Shown one piece after another: positions 43,483 to 52,672 of a stretch of DNA of 64,000 bases. A model generated the notes under the pieces. That model saw nothing but the letters and a program-made list of their open reading frames with translations, was not told the DNA's origin and ran no database searches. Within the stretch, counting starts at the first letter, position 1. The number at the start of each line of letters is the position of its first letter. Origin of the DNA: Chryseobacterium arthrosphaerae (GTDB lineage: Bacteria; Bacteroidota; Bacteroidia; Flavobacteriales; Weeksellaceae); assembly GCF_001684965.1 (NCBI RefSeq), contig NZ_MAYG01000012.1:62001-126000 (forward strand), in the 5' to 3' direction. Position numbers and translations under genes: made by a program.

Positions 43483-44865
43483 CTAGTTCTTTTTCTTCAC
43501 TTTAGCAGCTTTCACCTTTTTCACCTCATCTTTGATGAACGGATATTTTTTCTGCATATCCTTTACCAGAGACGGATCAAGCTCCAGGGCCATCTGAAGT
43601 GCTTCCAGTCCTTTATCCTGCTCTTTCAGATTGAAGAAACAGTTGCTCAGCTGGTAATACAATTCAGCTCTGTGATGGTTCTTTATCGCCTTGTTCAGAA
43701 TGGTTACCGCATCTTCATACTCACCTACCAGCATCAGCACTTCTGAATAGGCATACCAGTTATAAAATCTCGTCGGCTCCACATCTACAAGCTTTTTAAG
43801 ACAGGTAAGACTTTCTTCGAACTTTCCTGAATCGATGAATAAGAAGGCCAGTCTTTTCTGATAATCAAGATTGTTCTCATTCAGCTGGGTGGCTTCTTTG
43901 GCAAAATGCAGAGCTTCAGACATTCCTCCCATTTCTTCATACAGATAAGACTGTTCCATCATTGCAAGATAAAACTGCGGGTCTTCTCTCAATGATTTCT
44001 GGAATGCGTTTAAAGCCAGGATAGGTTGTTTTAAAGCTTTATTGCAAAGTCCGATCTTATAAAAAGTAAATGCTTTGGTATATTCCAGCTCAAGCATTTC
44101 CTCATAAGTTTCTATAGCTTTCTGGTATTGTCCCTGTGCTTCATAGCAGGCCGCCTTATTGGCATATACTCCTACAGAGTTTGAATTGATCGCCAACAAA
44201 TAGTCATATCCTTTTATGGCTTCATCGTAATTTTTTCTGTTGAAATAAAACTGCCCGTATTCGAACCATGCGGTTTCAGAATAAGGGAATTCATCTAAAT
44301 ATTCATTAAGAAAGGCAATTGCCTCCTCACTCTTATTCAGGTCACTGAAGCACACCATGCAGTTTTCCAGGGAATATTCATCCGTTGGATCTTCTTTGAG
44401 TGCTTTTCTGTAATGTTTAAGAGCGTTAAAGGGGTCACCCAGATTCACATATTCATCCGCAATAAAGTTGTGGAGAAAGTTTTCTTCTTCCTCTAATGTC
44501 AAAGCTTTTTTACAAATTTCAATGGATTTTCGGGGATTTCCCAGGCTAGAATAATACTTGGCGTAGCAAACCAAAAAGTCTGTGTTTTCCATAGAAGAAC
44601 CTTTCAGCTCGTTGATAAGCTCCTTCGCTGTATTATATTCTTCCCATTCCAGAAGAATTTCAAGTTTTTTGATCTTGATATCTAATGAATTAGGGTGAAG
44701 CTTCAGTCCATAATTGACAGCCATATCGGCGTAATTAAAATCACCAAGCTCCAAGTAATAAACAATAATATCTTCCAACTCCTCGGTATCGAAGTAGAAT
44801 TCGTCATTGTTTTCCATCATTTCCTCGAACTTCTTTACAAGTTCATTTCCAAAATACTCTTCCAA
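43483..44865 (-). CDS. Cytoplasmic tetratricopeptide-repeat protein
   Basis: 460 residues. An acidic N terminus is followed by about ten TPR units (~35-440), for example FLHNFIADEYVNLGDPFNAL, AWFEYGQFYFNRKNYDEAI and YYQLSNCFFNLKEQDKGLEA. A Lys-rich C terminus (KKVKAAKVKKKN) ends the protein. There is no signal peptide or membrane segment. It is a protein-interaction scaffold of unknown partner, transcribed alone. Relatives are conserved in Flavobacteriia, where they are often near cell-envelope or division genes, but nothing here supports such a role. Confidence 0.85.
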   Translation of the reverse strand: MEEYFGNELVKKFEEMMENNDEFYFDTEELEDIIVYYLELGDFNYADMAVNYGLKLHPNSLDIKIKKLEILLEWEEYNTAKELINELKGSSMENTDFLVCYAKYYSSLGNPRKSIEICKKALTLEEEENFLHNFIADEYVNLGDPFNALKHYRKALKEDPTDEYSLENCMVCFSDLNKSEEAIAFLNEYLDEFPYSETAWFEYGQFYFNRKNYDEAIKGYDYLLAINSNSVGVYANKAACYEAQGQYQKAIETYEEMLELEYTKAFTFYKIGLCNKALKQPILALNAFQKSLREDPQFYLAMMEQSYLYEEMGGMSEALHFAKEATQLNENNLDYQKRLAFLFIDSGKFEESLTCLKKLVDVEPTRFYNWYAYSEVLMLVGEYEDAVTILNKAIKNHHRAELYYQLSNCFFNLKEQDKGLEALQMALELDPSLVKDMQKKYPFIKDEVKKVKAAKVKKKN

Positions 44866-45073
44866 TAGTGTCCTCTTTGTCGGCCAGATGTCTGAATGTG
44901 CTTACAGACCTCGGCAAACTTATTAATTAATAATACATCTGAAACTGATATTCAAATATTTATGCAAAGTTGCAACTTTTTTTTGAATTTTCCATTTCAT
45001 AAATTTCTATTATAAAAATAGTAAAAAAAGAAAACCGATAAAAGGATTGTGGATAAAAAAAGAAAAATTGCGG

Positions 45074-46045
45074 TTAAACTCTTACTACAAGCCGTTTCCC
45101 ATTTTCCAATTCAGCATTCCAGCCCGTTTCAATATCTCTGAGATCAATGTCTGCCGTTTCAATTTTTATTCTTCCTTCTACTGCTGCCTGAAACATTTCC
45201 GGAATTATTTTCTTAAAAAGAAGGGCTGACTCTTCTTTTGTCCAGCTTCCCAATCCTGAACCCGAAATCTGTATATCTGTAGACCTGAGAATCTGCGAAG
45301 ACAATTGAATGGTATCGCCACTCATTCCTCCTACGGTAACCAGTCTGGTTTTATGAGAAAATGTTCCGTCACCTTTGAAAGCCGAAAGGATCATTTCCAC
45401 AGAATGTCCCCAGATATAATCCAGAATAATATCAATGGGAGTCTGGGTATGAATATCTTTAATTTTCTGTTTGAATCCTTCATCACTGAGATGCAGGGAA
45501 ACCGCCTCATCTGCTCCCAATTCAAGGAGAGACTTCAGGGATTCTTCATTTCTTCCGGTAACGATGATTCTCTGAGCTCCATATAGCTGAGCAATCTGAA
45601 CGGCAATTCTTCCGGTAATTCCCGTTGCACCATTGATCAGAACGGTATTTCCGGGCTGTATCCCGGCTTTATATTTCAGGGCCATCGCTGATCCCATAAC
45701 AGCATTAGGCAAAGCCGCCGCTATGGAAAAATCAAGAGCTTCCGGAATCGTGACCATCATAGTCTTAGCTGCTACAGCTTTTTCTGCAACAGTTCCTTTT
45801 TTACTGAAAAAATACACTTTACTTCCGTCTTCGAGATAACCGGCTCCGTCTGATCCCACAATTTTGGGCTGATGGGCTTCGTTTTCCGTGGAATAGTGAT
45901 TTCCGCCCGCTCTTGCTCTGTCAAGGTTCTTGATGGATGCTGCTTTTACAGTAACCAATACTTCATTTTCTCTGGTAATTTCAGGTTCTGCAATGTCTGT
46001 ATATTTTGGAATGCTTCCTTTTTCAAATACTACTGCTGCTTTCAT
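45074..46045 (-). CDS. Zinc-independent MDR (quinone-oxidoreductase-like) dehydrogenase
   Basis: 323 residues. GroES-like N-terminal domain (~1-115) and Rossmann domain with LINGATGITGRIAVQIAQLY (135-155), whose AxxGxxG-like variant plus following Arg (IIVTGRNEESL) suggests NADPH. The structural and catalytic zinc Cys residues of alcohol dehydrogenases are missing, so a quinone or enone reductase of the MDR family is the better call. It is transcribed alone; the ~375-bp region upstream has repeats. Physiological substrate unknown. Confidence 0.8.
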   Translation of the reverse strand: MKAAVVFEKGSIPKYTDIAEPEITRENEVLVTVKAASIKNLDRARAGGNHYSTENEAHQPKIVGSDGAGYLEDGSKVYFFSKKGTVAEKAVAAKTMMVTIPEALDFSIAAALPNAVMGSAMALKYKAGIQPGNTVLINGATGITGRIAVQIAQLYGAQRIIVTGRNEESLKSLLELGADEAVSLHLSDEGFKQKIKDIHTQTPIDIILDYIWGHSVEMILSAFKGDGTFSHKTRLVTVGGMSGDTIQLSSQILRSTDIQISGSGLGSWTKEESALLFKKIIPEMFQAAVEGRIKIETADIDLRDIETGWNAELENGKRLVVRV

Positions 46046-46183
46046 TTTTGTAAATTTTTATACAAAATTAGGATAAGAAGAGCCGGGCGGACGATAACAT
46101 TTGTTATCAGTTTGTATTGAAGGGGGAAGCTGGAAGAGGAGCCAGCGTTATTGAAATCTATCTTGTACTAAGCAGTAGAAAAA

Positions 46184-46394
46184 ACGCAAAACCCGCAAGG
46201 AGATTTTACATGCGGACGTTTTATTTTTCGATCGCTAGGGCGTTTCACTCAGCAAGGGGTACTGATAATATTCAAGATGGAAAGGTTAAATTCAGATTAT
46301 TAGAAAGGAATGGTAACGCAAAAACCGCAGGGAAATTTTACAAACGGGCGCTTTATTTTTTGATCGCTAGGGCGTTTCACTCGGCAAAGAGGGG
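46184..46394. repeat. Two direct copies of a ~77-bp intergenic repeat
   Basis: Copy A 46184-46259 and copy B 46316-46394 share acgcaaaa-ccgca-gg, ttttaca, a G/C-rich word and gatcgctagggcgtttcact. The 375-bp gap 46046-46420 has no other recognisable feature. An open frame covering both copies is a by-product of the repeat. Confidence 0.7.
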
Positions 46395-46420
46395 ATTGCT
46401 TTAAGTTTACAATTTCCCGT

Positions 46421-47002
46421 CTAAGAACGATTCTCCTTTAATATTTTGCTCTTTATTCTGCTGAGATGTACCGTTGTAACACCTAAATAAGATGCAATAT
46501 AATGCTGAGGAACTCTTCTGATGATTTCCGGGTTCTTCTTGGTGAGGTTGATATACCGTTGTTGTGGGGTGTCTTTTATGAATGAAAAGAAGTTCTTCAT
46601 ATAATCAAATATCCTTTCAAAAAGCGCATCCATGAATAGGCTTCTCAGTTCCTTATTCTCGTACACCTCTTCCAGAAAGGCTTCCACATCCGGTTTATTG
46701 ATTTTATACAAAACACAAGATTCTACAGTTTCAAAAGAAACCATACTTGGTAATCCTTTTTTAAAACTTTCAAGGGAAGAAAACATTGTATTTTCAAGGA
46801 AAAACTGGAAGGTAACATCTTTGCCGTCATTATTATACCATGCTCTTACAATTCCTTTTTCAATGTAAAAAGCATTGGACGAAACTTCTCCTTCTTTTAA
46901 CAGCAAAGTTTTTGCAGGAATTTCCATACGCTCGAAACTGCTAAGAAATTTCCGCCATTTTTCTTTGGGGAAGGGAAACCGGTTGTTGGTATGCTCAAAC
47001 AT
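46421..47002 (-). CDS. Crp/Fnr-family transcriptional regulator
   Basis: 193 residues: Crp-type barrel (~15-115; ETLLLKEGEVSSNAFYIEKG is the start pattern) and a C-terminal winged helix (~145-190, RVPQHYIASYLGVTTVHLSR). The Arg/Ser of the classic cAMP cassette is missing (SSLESFKKGLPSMVSFETVE), so it probably does not bind cAMP. It lies divergently oriented to nothing; upstream on the same strand is glmM, separated by a terminator. It might regulate the MDR dehydrogenase gene downstream, which is speculative. Confidence 0.85.
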   Translation of the reverse strand: MFEHTNNRFPFPKEKWRKFLSSFERMEIPAKTLLLKEGEVSSNAFYIEKGIVRAWYNNDGKDVTFQFFLENTMFSSLESFKKGLPSMVSFETVESCVLYKINKPDVEAFLEEVYENKELRSLFMDALFERIFDYMKNFFSFIKDTPQQRYINLTKKNPEIIRRVPQHYIASYLGVTTVHLSRIKSKILKENRS

Positions 47003-47011
47003 CTGATATAA

Positions 47012-47044
47012 AAAAGAACGGAGCTTTACCGGTTCCGTTCTTTT
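47012..47044 (-). terminator. Terminator after glmM
   Basis: Eleven-bp arms 47012-47022 (aaaagaacgga) and 47034-47044, with T-rich sequence following on the minus strand. Confidence 0.75.
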
Positions 47045-47052
47045 CGATTTAT

Positions 47053-48435
47053 TTAAATTAAACTCTTGATTTTAGCAATAATATCGTCTCCCAACTTATC
47101 AGCTTCTTCCTGGGATTTTGCTTCTGTATAGATTCTGATAATCGGTTCTGTATTTGATTTTCTAAGGTGAACCCAGTTGTTTTCGAAGTCTATCTTCACT
47201 CCGTCTACGGTAGAAACTTCTTCATTCTGGTATTCCTGTTCCATTTTGCTTAAAATACTATCCACATCGATCTCAGGAGTAAGTTCTATTTTCTTTTTAC
47301 CCATGAAGTAGCCTGGGTAGCCTGCTCTAAGCTCTGAAACGGTTTTATTTTCTTTAGCCAGATGCGTTAAAAATAAAGCTACGCCTACTAAAGAATCTCT
47401 TCCGTAATGTAGTTCAGGATAGATAATTCCTCCGTTTCCTTCTCCTCCGATTACTGCATTCTTCTCTTTCATCAGAGTCACTACGTTTACTTCTCCTACA
47501 GCACTGGCAAAATATTCTGAATGGTGGGCCTGTGCCACATCTCTCAAGGCACGGCTTGAAGAAAGGTTGGAAATGGCCGCACCTTTTTTATGCTTTAATA
47601 AATAGTCTGCAACTGCTACCAGCGTGTATTCTTCACCGAACATCTCCCCTTTTTCGTCAATTAAGGCTAATCTGTCTACATCCGGATCTACCACGATTCC
47701 CAGGTCTGCATTTTCTTTTTTCACCAATTCGCAGATATCACCCAGGTGTTCTTTCAAAGGCTCAGGATTATGTGGAAAATGGCCTGTAGGATCACAATAC
47801 AGCTTAATGGTTTCACAGCCTAATTTGTCTAAAAGCATTGGAATTGCAATACCACCTGTAGAATTTACTGCATCCAGCACTACTTTAAAGTTTTTAGCTT
47901 TAATGGCCTCAACGTCTACCATCGGAAGATCAAGAATCTGCTGAATATGGATATCAAAAGCATCATCTCTTGTTTCGTATTTTCCAAGATCATCCACCTC
48001 TGCATAGTTAAAATCTTCGTTTTCTGCCAGAGCCAGTACTTCTGCCCCGTTTTCACCGCTGATGAATTCTCCTTTTTCATTTAAGAGTTTAAGGGCATTC
48101 CATTGTTTTGGATTGTGGGAAGCGGTAAGGATGATTCCTCCGTCTGCATTAAGCTCAGGAACCATTACTTCAACCGTTGGCGTTGTAGAAAGCCCGAGAT
48201 CAACAACGTTGATTCCCAATCCCTGCAGTGTAGCAGTAACTAATGAAGATACCATCTGCCCGGATATTCTTGCATCCCTGCCGATAACGAGTGTCAGGTC
48301 TTTTTTATTTTTATTATTCTGAAGCCAGGTTCCGAATGCGGAAGCGAATTTTACCACATCAAGTGGAGTTAAGTTATCATTTACTTTTCCGCCAATAGTT
48401 CCGCGAATTCCTGAAATAGATTTTATTAACGACAT
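47053..48435 (-). CDS. glmM: Phosphoglucosamine mutase (alpha-D-phosphohexomutase)
   Basis: 460 residues. The four domains of the family are present: the phosphoserine loop ILTASHNPKQWNALKLL (about 100-116), the metal loop VDPDVDRLALID (about 238-249), the sugar-binding GGEGNGGIIYPELHYGRD (about 316-333) and the C-terminal phosphate-binding RKSNTEPIIRIYTEA. GlmM converts glucosamine-6-phosphate to glucosamine-1-phosphate for peptidoglycan precursors. In Bacteroidota several phosphohexomutases exist, so phosphomannomutase activity is a possible alternative. Confidence 0.9.
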   Translation of the reverse strand: MSLIKSISGIRGTIGGKVNDNLTPLDVVKFASAFGTWLQNNKNKKDLTLVIGRDARISGQMVSSLVTATLQGLGINVVDLGLSTTPTVEVMVPELNADGGIILTASHNPKQWNALKLLNEKGEFISGENGAEVLALAENEDFNYAEVDDLGKYETRDDAFDIHIQQILDLPMVDVEAIKAKNFKVVLDAVNSTGGIAIPMLLDKLGCETIKLYCDPTGHFPHNPEPLKEHLGDICELVKKENADLGIVVDPDVDRLALIDEKGEMFGEEYTLVAVADYLLKHKKGAAISNLSSSRALRDVAQAHHSEYFASAVGEVNVVTLMKEKNAVIGGEGNGGIIYPELHYGRDSLVGVALFLTHLAKENKTVSELRAGYPGYFMGKKKIELTPEIDVDSILSKMEQEYQNEEVSTVDGVKIDFENNWVHLRKSNTEPIIRIYTEAKSQEEADKLGDDIIAKIKSLI

Positions 48436-48481
48436 TATGTTTTTATATTGCTTTGTTGTTACTATAATAATTTGTCCGAAA

Positions 48482-48489
48482 CAAAGATA
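48482..48489 (-). promoter_or_regulatory. -7-like element upstream of glmM
   Basis: On the minus strand TATCTTTG fits TAnnTTTG, 46 bp before the glmM start. No clear -33 box is seen. Confidence 0.35.
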
Positions 48490-48506
48490 CTTAAAAAGAC
48501 TTCAAC

Positions 48507-49514
48507 TTAGAGGACAGGGATCTTTTTTTGAACTTTATCATAGGTGTTTTTTACAACTTTCGGAGGGGCAAAACGATAGCCGATATACAGTAAGCCATAA
48601 ACATTATTATTTTCCACCGTGCGGTTATCTTTCTGCTCATAAGCGTATGCATTGAAATTCATTCTTCCGCCAAACAGAAAGCGATCGGTATTATATCCCA
48701 CATGCAGACCTCCTTCCATCCTGACTGTGATATACTGAGCTGTTTCTCTGGCATTTCCGTTCTGGGCATTACGGTAGCTGGAAAATTTTCCTCCGAGTCC
48801 CAAAGTCAGATAAGGGGCAATATTTACATTTTTCCCAATCACCCAGTTATAGAAATATCCTATATTTCCTCCTATTTTATACTGGAATTCTTTGGTTTTT
48901 ACCTCATCGATCTTATTCCTGAAAACCGTAAGGTCGTAATCCAGAAACGGAACCCAGCTTCCACTGCTCTTCTTCTGCCATTCGCCCTGGGTGTAGATAC
49001 TTCTTGCTGAAAAGTTTTTATTGAGAATATAGGAGGTAGTTCCTCCGAAGCTTTGAACCCGCAAATCCGGAAACTGGATATAAGGATCTCTTCCTTCCTG
49101 CCAGTTGGGGAAAAGGTCTTTCATATTTTCAATATAAAAACCTCTTACATTTTTATAATAAACGTTCTGAATGAATCTTCCCGGGAAAAGCCTGAAACTG
49201 AAATCGGTATAAGAACTGTTGCCTTTAAGCCCATCGTCTCTGTTGAAAATTTTGGGTGCAAAGGATAAGGTGGCACTTATTATTCTGTAATCGAGTGATA
49301 AGGATGTTTTTATTTTGTTATTAATGGAAAGAGTGGTCTGATCCGCATCGTCTTCTCCCTGTGAAAAGGTATAGCTTTCGATATTGGTATCCAGATTGAC
49401 ACGGATCATGACCTGGTCTGCATAAGACCTGGTATTCAGGGTATCAGTCTGAGCTTTTCCCTTAAGGGCAAATAAAGAAAATAATGCAGCAGATCCTGCT
49501 TTTAAGAAATTCAA
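48507..49514 (-). CDS. DUF4421-type outer-membrane beta-barrel protein
   Basis: 335 residues. A signal peptide ends near GKAQ (about 19-22). The rest is a series of alternating amphipathic strands with aromatic ends (SLSLDYRIISATLSFAPK, FSFRLFPGRFIQNVYYKN, IAPYLTLGLGGKFSSYRN, VYGLLYIGYRFAPP), consistent with a 10-14 strand outer-membrane barrel. It matches the DUF4421 family of Bacteroidota. Its function is unknown. Transcribed before glmM with a 71-bp gap, which contains the glmM -7 element. Confidence 0.75.
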   Translation of the reverse strand: MNFLKAGSAALFSLFALKGKAQTDTLNTRSYADQVMIRVNLDTNIESYTFSQGEDDADQTTLSINNKIKTSLSLDYRIISATLSFAPKIFNRDDGLKGNSSYTDFSFRLFPGRFIQNVYYKNVRGFYIENMKDLFPNWQEGRDPYIQFPDLRVQSFGGTTSYILNKNFSARSIYTQGEWQKKSSGSWVPFLDYDLTVFRNKIDEVKTKEFQYKIGGNIGYFYNWVIGKNVNIAPYLTLGLGGKFSSYRNAQNGNARETAQYITVRMEGGLHVGYNTDRFLFGGRMNFNAYAYEQKDNRTVENNNVYGLLYIGYRFAPPKVVKNTYDKVQKKIPVL

Positions 49515-49579
49515 AACGAATAATTTAAATTAAAAAAATGAAAATACTACATTTTTTTCAATTATCCGCTGAAGGTATA

Positions 49580-49732
49580 TTAAGAACAACCGCAGTCTTT
49601 ATCACAGCTGCTTCTTTTGGAACTGAATTTCTTTGGAGCAAAGTTGTTTTTTAAGACCTTAAATAGTGAGTAACAAGCGAATGCTACCACCAATAAGATA
49701 ATGACATACTGAAAAATTAATGATGAATCCAT
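49580..49732 (-). CDS. FeoB-associated Cys-rich membrane protein
   Basis: 50 residues from the ATG at 49732, which overlaps the feoB stop by one base and is therefore favoured over an upstream frame start. One membrane helix (about 5-25, LIFQYVIILLVVAFACYSLF) is followed by a basic segment and a Cys cluster (SSCDKDCGCS). This matches the small P12/FeoB-associated family that accompanies Feo iron transporters, though its role in iron passage is not settled. Confidence 0.85.
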   Translation of the reverse strand: MDSSLIFQYVIILLVVAFACYSLFKVLKNNFAPKKFSSKRSSCDKDCGCS

Positions 49733-51765
49733 TACTTTAAAATCTGATATACTATCATCGACACAAAATATGCCAAACCTGTCATCATGACCACCTGAAA
49801 GCCGGTCCATTTCCAGCTTTTGGTTTCCCTGTAGACTACTGCAAGCGTGGAAACACACTGCATTGCGAATGCATAAAACAGAAGTACGGAAATTCCTGTT
49901 GCAAAGCTGAAGACTTTCTCTCCGTTCGGCTTTACATCTCTTCTCATTTTATCAATTACTTTTACTTCCGGAGCGTCATCTTCCAGACTGTATAAGGTAG
50001 ACATGGTTCCTACGAAAACTTCTCTTGCCACAAAACTGGTCAGGATTCCCACCCCCATTTTCCAGTCGTAACCCAGCGGAGCGATAACAGGCTCTATTCC
50101 TTTCCCCATTTTGGCCAGGTAAGAATGATCCAGCTCAACGTTGGAAGCTACAAATTCATCCGCTTTCTGCTTCGGCCCGAAATAACTCAGGAACCAGATA
50201 ATGATGCTCACGATGAAAATGATTTTTCCTGCCCCGGTAATGAAGTCCCAAACTTTGCCTAAAACCATTTTAAAATCATATCCGAAAAGTGGTTTTTTAT
50301 AGGCCGGAAGATCCATTACCAGATAGGTTTTCCCTTTATTTTTAATAAATCTTTTAAGGATGGCTGCTGAAAATAATGCTACCAGGAAACCCAGGAGATA
50401 CATACCCATCAAAACCAATGCTTTATATTTTATTCCCAGGAATGTTCCTTCTGAAATAATCAGGCCAATGATAATGCTGTATACCGGAAGTCTTGCGGAA
50501 CAGGTCATAAACGGAGTGACCAGTATAGTCAGCAATCTTTCTCTGACGTTTTCAATATTCCTGGTGGAAATTACTGCAGGAATTGCGCAGGCAGTCCCTG
50601 AAACAAGTGGAACAATACTTTTTCCGTTAAGTCCGAAAGGACGAAGCAATCTGTCCATCAGGAAGACTACTCTTGCCATGTATCCCGAGTCTTCCAACAG
50701 GTAGAGGAAATATAGTAAAATTCCGATTTGAGGGGCAAATACAACAATTCCTCCGATTCCCGGCACGATCCCATTGGAGATCAGAGAATTGACCGGTCCT
50801 TCCGGGAGGTGCTCACTGGTAAAAGCTGCGAGCCATGAGAATGTATCTTCAATCCAGCTCATCGGATATTCTGCCAGGAAGAATACACTCTGGAAAATAA
50901 TTAACAGAATGGCCATGAAGACCACATATCCCCAGAATTTATGTACTAAAACCTTATCCAGTTTTTCAGTCAGCAGTTCTTTAAACTGTGGTTTTTTGGA
51001 AATAACATTATTCAATATTTTATCAACATTCTGATATCTCCTCACGGTCTCCTGAACCTGTAATCTTTTAGGGACCAAGCTTTTAGCTTCAGCATCATGG
51101 ATCTGTTCCATAACGGTTTCCAGTCTTCCGAGATCGGTACCTAATGAAACGCTCATCCAGGCTTTATATTCGTTATCAAAACCTTTGTGTGAGGCCAGTT
51201 TATGTATAAAATCCCTGTGCTCATTCGGGGTTTCAAATGAAATTTTGTCTGCTTTTACAAATTCATTGTTATGGACGGCATTTCTTATTTCGTCAATTCC
51301 GATCTGTTCCTTGGCATTGGTCTGAATGATTCTGATGCCTAATGATTCGGAAAATTTCTGAATATCAATAGTAATTCCCCTTCTCTCAGCCTGATCGATC
51401 TGATTAACAACCAGAATCATCGGAATTCCTAGATCCTGAATCTGCTGGAAGAGGAGAAGGCCTCTTTTTAGGCTTAATGCTTCAAGAATATACACCACTC
51501 CCGCATAGTTTTTCTGCTCATCAATCAGATATTTGGAAAAAATAGCTTCATCTTCCGAGCTTGGATACACGCTGTAAGAACCGGGAAGATCGATAACTTC
51601 GATTTCCTCACTGTTATATACATAGTTCCCTGAATGGCTTGCTACGGTAACCCCGGCATAGTTTCCGGTTTTCTGCTTTTTGTTACAAAGCGAATTGAAA
51701 ACGGTAGACTTTCCTACATTGGGATTTCCGACTAAAAGTATCTGTTTTTTCTTGTTTTCCTGCAT
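49732..51765 (-). CDS. feoB: Ferrous iron transport protein B
   Basis: 677 residues. G domain: GNPNVGKST (13-21), DLPGSYSVYP and NQID. The membrane part has the Gate pairs (LVSGTACAIPAVISTRN) and about nine helices. FeoB moves Fe(II) across the inner membrane and hydrolyses GTP. Its start overlaps the feoA stop by one base, and its stop overlaps the next small gene, so all three are translationally coupled. The promoter ahead of feoA contains a palindromic operator candidate. Confidence 0.95.
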   Translation of the reverse strand: MQENKKKQILLVGNPNVGKSTVFNSLCNKKQKTGNYAGVTVASHSGNYVYNSEEIEVIDLPGSYSVYPSSEDEAIFSKYLIDEQKNYAGVVYILEALSLKRGLLLFQQIQDLGIPMILVVNQIDQAERRGITIDIQKFSESLGIRIIQTNAKEQIGIDEIRNAVHNNEFVKADKISFETPNEHRDFIHKLASHKGFDNEYKAWMSVSLGTDLGRLETVMEQIHDAEAKSLVPKRLQVQETVRRYQNVDKILNNVISKKPQFKELLTEKLDKVLVHKFWGYVVFMAILLIIFQSVFFLAEYPMSWIEDTFSWLAAFTSEHLPEGPVNSLISNGIVPGIGGIVVFAPQIGILLYFLYLLEDSGYMARVVFLMDRLLRPFGLNGKSIVPLVSGTACAIPAVISTRNIENVRERLLTILVTPFMTCSARLPVYSIIIGLIISEGTFLGIKYKALVLMGMYLLGFLVALFSAAILKRFIKNKGKTYLVMDLPAYKKPLFGYDFKMVLGKVWDFITGAGKIIFIVSIIIWFLSYFGPKQKADEFVASNVELDHSYLAKMGKGIEPVIAPLGYDWKMGVGILTSFVAREVFVGTMSTLYSLEDDAPEVKVIDKMRRDVKPNGEKVFSFATGISVLLFYAFAMQCVSTLAVVYRETKSWKWTGFQVVMMTGLAYFVSMIVYQILK

Positions 51766-52025
51766 TAATTCAATTCTTCAACAATGATATAATCTCCTTC
51801 TTCCTCACGAAGAGCAATCCGGCTTTTCTCCGCCCCAAACTCCACATACATAGGCCCATTGAAGGGGGCCTGGTACAAAATCCTGAAAATGGTCTCCGGA
51901 AGAAGCCCCATTTCTATGATTTTATTGGGCATTTTCAGATGGTCATTATCATATCCCAATATCTTCCCCGTTTTGTTTTTGGGGAATCCACTTAATTTAT
52001 GTAATCCTTTCTCTTTCAAAGCCAA
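51765..52025 (-). CDS. feoA: Ferrous iron transport protein A
   Basis: 86 residues, the SH3-like FeoA domain: LSGFPKNKTGKILGYDNDHL, MGLLPETIFRILYQAPFNGP and RIALREEEGDYIIVEEL. FeoA is a small cytoplasmic partner of FeoB. It is the first gene of the feoAB operon, and its stop overlaps the feoB start. Confidence 0.92.
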   Translation of the reverse strand: MALKEKGLHKLSGFPKNKTGKILGYDNDHLKMPNKIIEMGLLPETIFRILYQAPFNGPMYVEFGAEKSRIALREEEGDYIIVEELN

Positions 52026-52038
52026 ATTTTTAGTGCTG

Positions 52039-52070
52039 CAAATATACGCTATTTAAATTTAATCTAAATA
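52039..52070 (-). promoter_or_regulatory. feoAB promoter with palindromic operator candidate
   Basis: On the minus strand the -7 element is TATATTTG (52046-52039), 13 bp before the start codon. Immediately upstream, 52050-52070 is a 21-bp palindrome (tatttaaatttaatctaaata; nine of ten base pairs match around the centre). It covers the -33 zone, where a metal-dependent repressor of DtxR or Fur type would block transcription. The protein is not identified. Confidence 0.6.
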
Positions 52071-52083
52071 ACGTATTTATAAA

Positions 52084-52125
52084 AACAACAGACTGTTTCA
52101 AAATTGAAACAGTCTGTTGTTTTTT
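52084..52125 (-). terminator. Strong terminator after the small secreted protein gene
   Basis: A perfect 18-bp stem (52084-52101 with 52104-52121), loop of two bases, with A-run and T-run flanks. It insulates the feoAB promoter from the gene upstream. Confidence 0.88.
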
Positions 52126-52158
52126 CCTAATATAATTTATATACTCTGTAATTCAAAC

Positions 52159-52443
52159 TTATTTAGAATAATTATCTAAGCAACTACTTATCATAGCAGT
52201 TCCTAATGGAGGATCAACATTTATTATAGTAAAAGCGATGGCCAAACACCCTTCTAAATTCATTGCTTGTTTTAATTCTTTACTCACCTTTATTACTGCT
52301 TTTTCGTCCTTAAAATTCTTTTTGGCAATTAATACAGCCTCAACCTTACTTTTACTTTCTTCTGTTTTCACTTTTGGCTCTTCCGTTTTTGCAAATAATA
52401 TTGCAGATGTTGCTAATAACAACGTGAAAATGATTTTTTTCAT
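52159..52443 (-). CDS. Small secreted protein of unknown function
   Basis: 94 residues from the ATG at 52443; 17 preceding in-frame codons are rejected because the signal peptide MKKIIFTLLLATSAILFAK starts exactly here. After cleavage a Lys/Glu-rich stretch (~20-60) and a C-terminal part with two Cys (EGCLAIAF and SSCLDNY) remain; these could form a disulfide. I do not recognise a family. It is monocistronic between two terminators. Confidence 0.6.
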   Translation of the reverse strand: MKKIIFTLLLATSAILFAKTEEPKVKTEESKSKVEAVLIAKKNFKDEKAVIKVSKELKQAMNLEGCLAIAFTIINVDPPLGTAMISSCLDNYSK

Positions 52444-52604
52444 TACAATTATATTTAGTTTGTTGTAAAACAAACATATAATGAAGAGCAACAAAATGAA
52501 ATTTCTGTTTTCTAAATTTTAAAAATAAGGCTTCTTCTAGAAAATCAGCTCAAAATAAAGTTTATTTTCAACAGTTTTTAATTAAGTGTAGAAAATTATT
52601 TAGT

Positions 52605-52646
52605 AAAAAAATCACCCCAGATACAGCAATGTATTTGGGGTGATTT
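52605..52646 (-). terminator. Terminator after the GLPGLI gene
   Basis: Sixteen-bp arms 52609-52624 and 52631-52646 with one G-T wobble, then T on the minus strand (plus A at 52605-52610). Confidence 0.82.
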
Positions 52647-52672
52647 GAATATAATTTAGTTGATATGAATGC

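Noticed and set aside
46117..46404. 95-codon open frame over the paired repeats
   Set aside because: Its coding content repeats with the DNA repeat, lacks protein-like composition and has no promoter or family match; it is treated as repeat by-product.
46421..47002. Crp/Fnr regulator as the receptor of cAMP from the RiPP-locus cyclase
   Set aside because: The cAMP cassette residues are missing and the gene lies over 6 kb from the locus with unrelated genes between.
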